Positions 56,114 to 64,000 of a stretch of 64,000 bases of DNA are shown piece by piece; the stretch's first letter is position 1; the number at the start of each line of letters is the position of its first letter. This DNA is from Orobanche coerulescens (lineage: Eukaryota; Streptophyta; Magnoliopsida; Lamiales; Orobanchaceae), in contig CM065802.1 of the NCBI GenBank assembly GCA_033398695.1, positions 152,444,096 to 152,508,095 on the forward strand, written 5' to 3'. The position numbers and the translations under genes are program-made. The notes beneath the pieces were generated by a model. That model was not told the DNA's origin, ran no database searches, and saw only the letters and a program-made list of their open reading frames with translations.

Positions 56114-57650
56114 CGTGAAGTTATGGAAGCTGAGATAGACTCGATGCATGTCAATCATATCTGTACTCTAGTAGACCGCCCCAAGGGCATAGTGCCTATT
56201 GGGAACAAGTGGATTTATAAGAGAAAGGCTGATGGGGATGGCAAGGTTGACGCCTATAAGGCCAGGCTTGTGGCAAATGGTTATACCTAAAAGAAAGGGA
56301 TTGATTACCACGATACCTTTTCACCCGTAGCTATGATCAAGTCTCTTCGCATGATGCTTGCTATAGCTGCCTACCATGATTATGAGATATAGCAAATGGA
56401 CGTAAAGACGACTTTCCTTAATAGATTCCTCGGGGAGGAAATCTATATGGATCAGCCTAAAGGCTTTGTGTCCGAGGTCGATATTCAGAAAGTGTGCAAG
56501 CTTCAGCATTCCATTTATGGACTGAAGCAAGCTTCATGTAGTTGGAAGCTTCGTTTTGACGAGGAAGTCAAAGAGTTTGACTTTGTGCAAAATGAAGAGG
56601 AACCTTGTGTATACAAGAGGGTTAGTGGGAGCAAGATCACATTCTTAGTACTTTATGTAGATGACATTCTACTAATAGGAAATGATGTGGGAATGTTCGA
56701 TTACGTGAAAGCTTGGCTTTCGAGTAATTTCTCCATGAAAGACTTGGGAGAAGCAACCTATATTCTTGGTATTCGGCTCTACCGGGATAGAGCGAAGAAA
56801 ACGATAGGTATTTCCCAAGCCCTCCATATAGATAAGATCTTGAAGCGATTTAAGATGGACGATTCTAAAAGAGGGTTCCTACCTATGCGACATGGAATAA
56901 AACTCTCCTTGAAGATGTGTCCTAAAAGTGAGGAACAACGAAAGGAAATGAGTAATATACCATATGCTTCGACCGTGGGTAGCCTTATGTATGCTATGTT
57001 GTGTACGAGACACGACATTGCGCATGCTGTGAGCGTGGTAAGTAGGTTTCAGGCAAACCCAGGTAGGGAACATTGGACTTCATAAAGAAAGTTCTCAAGT
57101 ACTTGAGAAGGACTAGAGATATGGTTCTTATGTATGGCGTTGGAGAACTGAATGTGGTGGGATTCACTGATTCGGACTTCCAAGGATAGAAGGATGATTC
57201 AATGTCTACTTCTGGCTACATATTTACTCTTAATGGAGGAGCAGAATTTTAGCGTAGCGCCAAGCAAAGCGCGACTGCTGATTCCACCTGTCAGGCTGAG
57301 TATCAAGCAGCCTCGGACGCTTATAAGGAAGGGTTACGGATTAAAAGTTTCGGGAGAACTTCACGTGATCCCATGTCTTTGAGTACTGTTCCATCTTTGC
57401 GACAACGACGGAGCTGTAGCGCAGGCCAAGGAGCCGAGGCTTCACAATAGTACCAAACGCATTGAGAGGAAGTATCATCTCGTTAGAGAATTTGTTCGCA
57501 CGGGATACATTGTGCTGCATAGAGTAGACTCATTCAACAACGTCGCTGATCCACTGACCAAAAAACTTTCTCAGACTAGCTTGGAGCGTCATTTGCAGAA
57601 CATGGGTATTAGATACCATAGTGTGTGGCATTGAGTGCAAGTGGTAGAAT
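56114..57650 (+). pseudogene. Copia reverse transcriptase and RNase H
   Basis: The reverse transcriptase begins at WIYKRKADGDGKV and KARLVANGYT (TAA at 56288), continues through TFSPVAMIKSLR and QMDVKTTFLN (TAG at 56390 just before), LKQASCSWKLRFDEEVKEF and the active-site box LVLYVDDILLIG, to YASTVGSLMYAM. RNase H follows with GFTDSDFQ, stops at 57187 and 57250, then CQAEYQAASDA, a frameshift, and LTKKLSQ near 57560. Catalytic residues of the YVDD box are intact. The stops sit mostly where the family has Trp or Gln. Confidence 0.88.
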
Positions 57651-59458
57651 AACGAGAATCTGTCACTTTCGATGATAATAAACGAGGTAAAATCAATGGT
57701 ATATATAAAGTGGGTAGGAAACCTTTACCAACTATTGATAATATTCTTTTGTTGATGGTCTATTTCATAATTTACTTCGTGTTTCTCAATTATGTGATAC
57801 TGGACTAAACTTAATTTCTGAAACCACACATTGTACTTAAACGAGAAAAGTTAAAATAGTTTTTACTGGATTAAGGTATGAAAATATTTACATTGCAGAT
57901 TTACAAGATTAATCTTCTTTTAATGAACAATGTTTAATTTTCTACGATGAAAATGTAGTAATTTGACATCGAAAATTGTGATACACTTCTCTAACTCTAC
58001 TTTCAAAATTAACTAACGCAATGTTGTTTGTGGTCTACCAAAATTAAATTTTAGAAAAGATCACATATGTGAAGCGTGTATTAAAAGTAAACATGTCAAA
58101 GGAGCATTTAAACCAAAAATAAAAATTTCTGCTAGCTGAATTGTCGAATTAATTCATATGGATTTAATAGCACCATCTCGTCATGTTAGTTTAAGTGGAA
58201 AACTCTATATTATTCTCATTATTGATGATTTTTTTATATTCACATGGGTGAAATTTTTAGCAAATAAAAGTGATGCGTTTAACGAATTTATTAAGTGGTG
58301 CAAACTAACACAGAAAAAAAAAGAATTTGCCAATGGTCGCCACTAGAACTGATCATGGTGGAGAATTCGATTCAAATGACTTTGAAGAATGGTGTGACAA
58401 ATATGGTATCAGACATAATTTTTCGGCACCTCAGAAACCTCAACAAAATGGAGTTGTCGAGAGGAAAAATGCACATTGGAAGAAATGAGCCGTACAATGC
58501 TTAATGAATACGGGCTTTCAAAATACTTTTGGGCCGAAGCTGTTAACACCGCCTGTTATGTCATAAATCGAGTACACCTTCAGATAAATAAGACTATGAC
58601 GCCCTATGAAATATTTAAAGATAAAAGGCCTAATTTATCTTATTTTCATTCATTTAGGTGCAAAGTTTTTATTCACAATAATGGTAAACATAAGTTGGGT
58701 AAATTTGATTCTAAGTACGATGTTGGTATATTTCTCGGATATTCGTTAAATAGTAAAGTTTATCGAGTTTTTAACTATAGAAGAGGTGAAGTAGAAGAAT
58801 ATATTCATACAAAATTCGATGATAAAATAAATCTCGAGAAAATTGAATAAACTCCACACTCTTCCTAAAGAGTGGGCAAATATGAAAGATCATCCAAATG
58901 AACAAGTTCTCAACGATATTGGTGAAGGTACGAACAAAGAGAAATATAAATAATTTTATAAACAATTATTCATTTATTTCTCTCGTCGAACCGAAGAATC
59001 TTGACAAAGCAATAAACGACAAAAGTTGGGTCATTGCTATGGAAAAAGATCTTAATTAATTCAAAAGAAATAAGGTATGGGGATTGATTCTAGCATCCGC
59101 AGACAAAATCATCACCGGAACTAAATGGATTCACAAAGTAAAGAAAAAAATGATAACGGTCTTCTGATAAAAAACAAATCAAGACTAGATGCTCAAGGGT
59201 ACAACCAAGAGGAAAGACTAGAATACGAGGAGACCTTTGCGCTGGTTGCTCATCTCGAGGCAATTCATTTTCTATGTGCATTTGCGTCTCATAAAAAGAT
59301 CAAACTTCACCAAATGGATGTGAAAAGTACATTTCATAATAGAATTATTCCAGAAAATGTCTATGTCAAGCAACCACCAGGTTTTGAAGATTATGATCAT
59401 TCAGACTACGTGTACAAGCTCCATAAAACTCTTTATGGAGAAACGTGAGCATGGTATG
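57651..59458 (+). pseudogene. Sirevirus-like copia pol fragment
   Basis: A different copia of the Sirevirus type. It enters within protease (VTFDDNKRGKI, GRKPLPTIDNILL), then the pre-integrase motif GLPKLNFRKDHICEACIKSK, integrase core ELIHMDLIAPS and LIIDDFFIFTWVKFL, then RTDHGGEF and ERKNAH in shifted frames, EYGLSKYFWAEAVNTACYVI and KYDVGIFLGYSLNSKVYRVF (58476-58850), and the beginning of reverse transcriptase (YEETFALVAHLEA, HQMDVKSTFHN, VKQPPGFEDYDH; 59125-59448). It stops at a gypsy LTR at 59459. Multiple stops and frameshifts. Confidence 0.85.
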
Positions 59459-60429
59459 TGTAATACCCCAGAGCCATCCAGGAATATTACAGCATCGCGG
59501 GCCCCGAGACGGAACCCACCAGGCTAAAAGACATTTTTGCAAACATTCACAAATGCCCAAGAGGCTAACAACGGTATTATCTATTAAAAACATTCGAAGA
59601 CTTTATAAAAACTCGTTTATCAAAACCGTCGTAAAATCTCATTTGAAAGGACAAGGCCGAACAGTTGAAACTCAATAGTTTAGAAAACAATTTTCCAAAG
59701 TAACTCAACTTACCAAAAACCAAAAGGGCATTTAAGTATACTCATGCAGCGGAAAGGAGAAATAATTAAGAATACTCTAGCAGTGGAATACAACATATAA
59801 TTAGAATACTCAATTTACAAAAACATGTTGTAGCCAGTATCCTCCGGGAAGCTCATCTCTTCACGAACACTACAAGCTTGATATCCAAAGAACCTAAAAA
59901 GAAAGCCCACGACGGGGTCAGTCATAATATCCAACAATGATAACGATCACATCGCGTCAATAATTACATACCAATGAAAATACTACGTAAGAATACGACC
60001 AATGTAATCTTATCGCCGTAACATTACCAAACTCGTAATAATTGTCATCAAAATAACCATTATCACATTGCACATCTCGTAATCTCGATTAATCAATAAA
60101 CTCAAACATAACATCCATACGGTACCTCAAGCAATACCCAAAATTCTCAAAACATCATCGTAACTTGCGTTACGGAAATGTACCGGCTCGACCAATCCGA
60201 TCCATCGGATAACATCAACAAATATCAACACGATAATCGATTGTCCATCCAAAGACAAGAACCAAGAAGAAAAATACGTAACATACCTCGAGCTACGCAA
60301 TGCCACGACGAATCACGTTAGTCTAATCCGAGATCAGATCAATACCACATACGTACATGGTCCTAACACAAGACCTACAAATGCATACTCGTATGACAAC
60401 GTCAATATGCTCACATCAATAACAACAAT

Positions 60430-60690
60430 GTATACTTATGGAAATCCGATGATCCAATGCACACAGCATAGATCGCAAGATGATCTTGTTAGATCAACAC
60501 GAGGTGGATAACACATAATATATATATATTCACAACAACATATGGGTAATACGATGATCCAGCGTTCACTGCATAGATCCCAAGATGATCCCGTCGGACC
60601 AACACGAGGTAGATAAACCCGTCCAATGATCCAGCGCATGCTAGCATAGATCTCAAGATGATCCCGTCAGATCAACACGAGGTGAACATA
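60430..60690. repeat. Tandem repeat (~75-120 bp), three units
   Basis: GATGATCCAGCG and CATAGATC(C/T)CAAGATGATC then CGTC(A/G)GA(T/C)CAACACGAGGT recur at about 60447, 60550 and 60628. It is the reverse-strand relative of 10621-10810. Confidence 0.8.
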
Positions 60691-61057
60691 TGACAACAAC
60701 GCACAAATGCATATTAACAACAGTACACAAATTCATGACAACAACAATACGCAATGTATCACAATATGATCGATACAAAATGAGAAAAATGATTAGAGTA
60801 CTTGTCCCGAGTCCTTCGAGAGCAATATCGATGTCAAAAACCATCACTGACAATTATTCTCCATATTCAACGATCCGAAATATCACGGGCTATAGAAAAC
60901 TCATATCCTCGTTTTTATCACAATGTATCCTCGATACCCAGGTATACCAATAACAAAAGTAAATCATATACATTATGATTTAATTCCCAAAAATCGGAAA
61001 ACAACGTACAATCCCAAATTTCCAGTGTTCACAATTATAATCATTGTTATACGAATT

Positions 61058-61374
61058 TGTTGGGCTTCGGTCAGCATCCTGCCTGCATGGTCTTAAAAAT
61101 GCGCGAGGCGCGGCTTGCAATTCGGCATGTGAGATCTGCACTAGAAAGTGGTTAAATGAATTGATTTGGACTACTCATACCAACAAGATGCATCTTCTTT
61201 TCTGGTAGCCATCTCATAGAAACTCCAAAGTTAAGCGTGCTTGGCCTGGAGTAGTTATGGGATGGGTGACCCCCTGGGAAGTTTCTCAGGTGCGCGTGAG
61301 TGAGGACAAAGCGCGCTAGAAAAGACTCGTGTTGGTACAGTGAGGATAGTCTCCATCATTCTTGGGGACCAACA
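61058..61374 (+). mobile_element. Second 5S-bearing solo LTR (317 bp), distinct from Cassandra
   Basis: The ends are TGTTGGGC and GGGACCAACA, with a 5-bp duplication gaatt (61053-61057 and 61375-61379). The middle is 5S-derived: CTACTCATACCAACAAGATG (61173 on), CTCCAAAGTTAAGCGTGCTT (61223-61242, A box) and GGGATGGGTGACCCCCTGGG (61259-61278, C box). The TGTTGG/CCAACA ends, full-length 5S order and different flanks set it apart from the TGTAACATCCC-type Cassandra at 47969. No coding sequence, so it is a solo LTR of a TRIM-like element inserted in the gypsy LTR. Confidence 0.85.
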
Positions 61375-62539
61375 GAATTATAGACGAATGAAACTAAAAC
61401 CATTCATTAAATATTATAAACTGTGCAAGTAATAACTTGCCTCGATACCGACACGACGATGATGAAGCCGTTACCAATCCCATTGTCGTCGTCTACGAGC
61501 TCCTCGGCCATGACCAAAGCAATTCATGAACTTTCTCGAACACGACTGCAATACACTTTTCTAGTCGACGATTATAACCAACAATCAATGATCATGACCT
61601 ATTAAAGTAGTCAATTAACACACATTCGATAATAATCAATTCCCGATATAACCAATTAATCAAACTCAACGGCTCATCAATTCCCCGATCATATACAAAA
61701 CCAAATAGTATAACTCAAACCATCACGAACTCATATCTATAATACGAACCCAACTATGATAATCATTATTAACAATCAATATAACCGATCAACAAACCCA
61801 ACAATTTCACAATATATCGATTAAACACAAGTCCGAACAATCCAACTCAAACAATTATGATTCACAACCACAATACGATTACGGATATGAATGTAAAGGA
61901 AATCATATTCGATGATCAATCACAATCTTTCTGGATTCCAAATTGTTTATCATGATTTGTATTTCATCAAGAACTTACGAATTCTACCACTACAATCAAC
62001 ACGACCTAATGAATGTTCGATCTTCATATCCAAGAATACCGATTATTCAACACGATCGTCTTGCTATGTTCTATTTATCAAGAGTCCCTCAAGAACACTA
62101 AGTGATTCAGAACCATGTTCATAGCCATCAAAACAACATAATTGGATATCCTTTAACATGTATATAATCATCCAACTCATAATCCAAGTCATGTATCATC
62201 ATATTCTTCAATATACACTTCTTATAACATTAAGAATCATATCAACACCACTATAATCATCATCATATGGATCAAATACGGATAACAATACCAAGAATCC
62301 GAAATCAAGGTGTATAGTTCAACAACATACCTCAAGAACATTAACAACACCATCAAACACATCAAGGATCAACAATATCTTCATATCCAAGCCTCAAATC
62401 CATGTTTCCAAGCTTATATCCAAGATAGAAGAGGTTTATCTTCACTACCATACTCAGAGGGACAAATTTTGGAGGAAGGAATGGTTTTTCTCTCGTGAAG
62501 AAATGAAAGATCGAACCCCATTTTATAATCTGCACCACT

Positions 62540-63060
62540 AATTACGTACGTTACCAATCCATATTAACATACGTAATGCTCCTTACGTATGCAACAGGTT
62601 CTACATAGCGTACGTAACATCATTCCAGAACTCACTGTCTTGATTCGGATCTTTCATAACATACGTAACACTTGTTCCATAGCGTACGTAATACGTACGT
62701 TGACTTGCTACAGTATATGCTCATATTACGTACGTAATATGCTCTGCATAGCGTACGTAATACCTAGTTGACTTATCTTTTGGCACGCCAGCCGATACTT
62801 GGGCTCCACATGGCAGGTATTGATTCCTCTGACCGATTCCTCTCGTTACGTACGTAATGCGTTGTACATAGCGTGCGTAACACTTAGCATCTTAGCGTAC
62901 GCAAGCTCCTATGCTTAACATACGCTACGCTTGAGAAGATCCTCTCTGATCAGCCAACTATATCTCACCTGATGCTTTAACGTACGTAATGACCTAATGT
63001 TAACGTACGTAACCTTTGGGAATTAACGTACGTAAGCTCATATGCTTAATGTACGTTATG
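62540..63060. repeat. TTACGTACGTAA palindrome cluster, about 15 words
   Basis: Words include ATTACGTACGTTAC, CATAGCGTACGTAAC, AATACGTACGTTGA, ATTACGTACGTAAT, GTTACGTACGTAAT, TTAGCGTACGCAAG, TTAACGTACGTAA (three near 62978-63035) and TTAATGTACGTTA. It lies directly upstream of the TATA at 62519 in minus orientation. Confidence 0.9.
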
Positions 63061-63292
63061 GCTTCTATACTTAGCCATTTACACTAATCTTGCTCATCCA
63101 TTCAATATACCGAATACGTATACACAACACACTATATCCTCAAATACAATTGTCGACCAAGTACGATAGTTATACCAATACAGATGTCTCAGTCCTTTAT
63201 TTATTTTATCCATACTGTAGAGATTCCACGCTGTACAACAAAACTCAGATAAAATAACATTAAACAATAGTAGTAGAAATTCCGGATATTAC

Positions 63293-64000
63293 GTACTAGA
63301 CCACTTAAAATAACAACTTCAAGCAAACATCTCACTGATCAGATATTCATATTGATATTATTGTTGTTGTGATATTGAGCTTATACTGTTAGTTTGAGTG
63401 TTTATACATTCAACATCATACACGAGAGGTAAAAGAAAAAATACGATTGGATTCGGTGTTATTAGGATCAAGGATTCGGCATTATAAGAATCGCAATCGC
63501 TATCTTAATGAGGTTTATCTAGTACCGATAGAAAGCTAGAATGGTTGATTCCTTGTCCGATAGAAAAGGAAAACGGTTTAACTTGGACCGACATAAAGAC
63601 AAGTACGAGTGGTTTATCACGGACCAATAGAAGTCGTGATTGTAACAGTTATCCCTCGACCGATAGAAGAGAGGTGCAGAGGTTTTTATCTTGAACCTAT
63701 AGAAAAAGATACCGAGAGAGGACGTAGGCTCGTTTATAGCCGAACCTCTATAAATCCATGCGTCATTTAATTTCCGCAATTTAATTTCCGCACACATGGC
63801 GCATATTCCGATCTTGCTCCAACAGTTACCCTGTGTGTTGCTAATGATGATGATGATACGTGGTGAAATGGTTATTGAGGAAAATATTTTCGAGGAAATT
63901 TGATATCTCAAAATATTGTTTTGGCAAATGATTTCAAAACGAAACGATTATGATATATATGATTTATGGTCTTGATAAAACAGCCGAGGTATTAAAAGTA
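63293..64000 (+). repeat. Probable promoter part of another LTR
   Basis: Bases 63505-63710 hold a degenerate repeat with ACCGATAGAA-type anchors at about 63524, 63556, 63587, 63623, 63659 and 63694 (period 31-36 bp). A TATA box CTCTATAAATC follows at 63747-63757, and TTTAATTTCCGCA occurs twice at 63767-63794. The minus-strand open frame through it has no known motif. A repeat array immediately before a TATA box is the layout of LTR promoters in this window, so I infer an LTR cut by the window edge. Confidence 0.4.

Larger units (their letters stand above)
53425..57650 (+). mobile_element. Copia element, second copy of the nested family, LTRs missing
   Basis: Plus-strand leader (53425-53727), gag, protease, integrase, reverse transcriptase and RNase H in copia order, ending at a GCAAGTGGTAGA tract (57635-57650) like a polypurine tract. 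No LTR is found at either end: the left is truncated inside the leader and the right runs into a Sirevirus fragment. Eight or so in-frame stops mark it as inactive. Confidence 0.88.
59459..63292 (-). repeat. Long gypsy LTR (minus), carrying a 5S-LTR insertion
   Basis: Plus-strand ends TGTAATACCCC (59459) and CCGGATATTAC (63292). Without the 317-bp insertion it is about 3.5 kb. Minus order: start related to 14281-14130, TACGTACGTAA cluster (63060-62540), TATA box TTATAAAATG (62519-62528), donor-like GAG/GTATGT (62330), tandem repeats (60690-60430), and the terminal ATATTACAGCATCGCGGGCC block. Flanks gtatg and gtact do not match convincingly, so it may be a solo LTR with an altered edge or two joined parts. 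Confidence 0.75.

Noticed and set aside
61170..61300. Possible 5S rRNA gene on the plus strand
   Set aside because: 5S-like but with many changes and bounded by TGTTGG...CCAACA ends and a 5-bp duplication, so part of a mobile LTR.
59454..63297. Target duplication for the LTR 59459-63292
   Set aside because: gtatg on the left and gtact on the right match at only three of five bases, so I do not claim it.
63519..63911. A 130-codon minus-strand frame
   Set aside because: It runs antisense through a degenerate repeat and a TATA region; no motif.

Overview
This window is intergenic heterochromatin of a flowering plant, probably a eudicot. It is almost wholly nested transposable elements and their fragments. 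I found no intact host protein gene, tRNA gene or functional rRNA gene. The evidence for a plant is plant-type Ty3/gypsy (Tekay-like chromovirus) and Ty1/copia polyproteins, tRNA-iMet primer binding sites (TGGTATCGGAGC and TGGTATCAGAG), CACTA transposons, 5S-rRNA-bearing miniature LTR elements, and host gene exons of plant type inside the CACTA elements. I could not identify the species.

Layout. Positions 1-9236 hold a gypsy gag/protease scrap followed by a minus-strand gypsy element (G1) with two recent-looking LTRs but a badly deleted interior. Positions 9237-17400 are a patchwork of LTR pieces: a plus-strand gypsy LTR, an Athila/TAT-like LTR, a minus gypsy LTR, a copia RNase H tail with its 3' LTR, another copia LTR, and the start of a further gypsy LTR. 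Positions 17401-41711 are one minus-strand copia element pulled apart by later insertions. These are a Tekay-type gypsy (18774-27298, duplicated target taaag), a CACTA element (27814-34126, duplicated ata) that itself carries a solo gypsy LTR (28350-30616, duplicated atcaa), and a second CACTA element (35760-40972, duplicated tct) in the copia LTR. A second copy of the same copia at 53425-57650 shows the empty sites.

Positions 41712-53424 hold two tandem units of a gypsy family that encodes only Gag and no pol. The left unit has a 353-bp Cassandra-type (5S-containing) TRIM unit placed exactly at its primer binding site. Positions 53425-57650 are the decayed copia copy and 57651-59458 are part of a Sirevirus-like copia. 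Positions 59459-63292 are a long gypsy LTR interrupted by a second, different 5S-bearing solo LTR (61058-61374). The last 0.7 kb looks like the promoter part of another LTR.

How the parts relate. Both CACTA elements have captured host exons in collinear order with GT-AG junctions: XPD/UVH6-like and anonymous exons in the first, PHT4 transporter and aminopeptidase M1 exons in the second. The most unusual signal runs across families. Nearly every LTR, gypsy or copia, has a cluster of one GC-rich palindromic word (for example TTACGTACGTAA, TTACGGCCGTAA, GTGTGCCGCGGCACAC) just upstream of its TATA box. About 160-210 bp downstream of the TATA box the gypsy LTRs have a splice-donor-like AAG/GTAWGT. 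The words differ between families, one LTR mixes two of them, and one 16-mer is shared exactly between a copia and a gypsy LTR.

All calls were made by reading the sequence. No alignment or database search was run.
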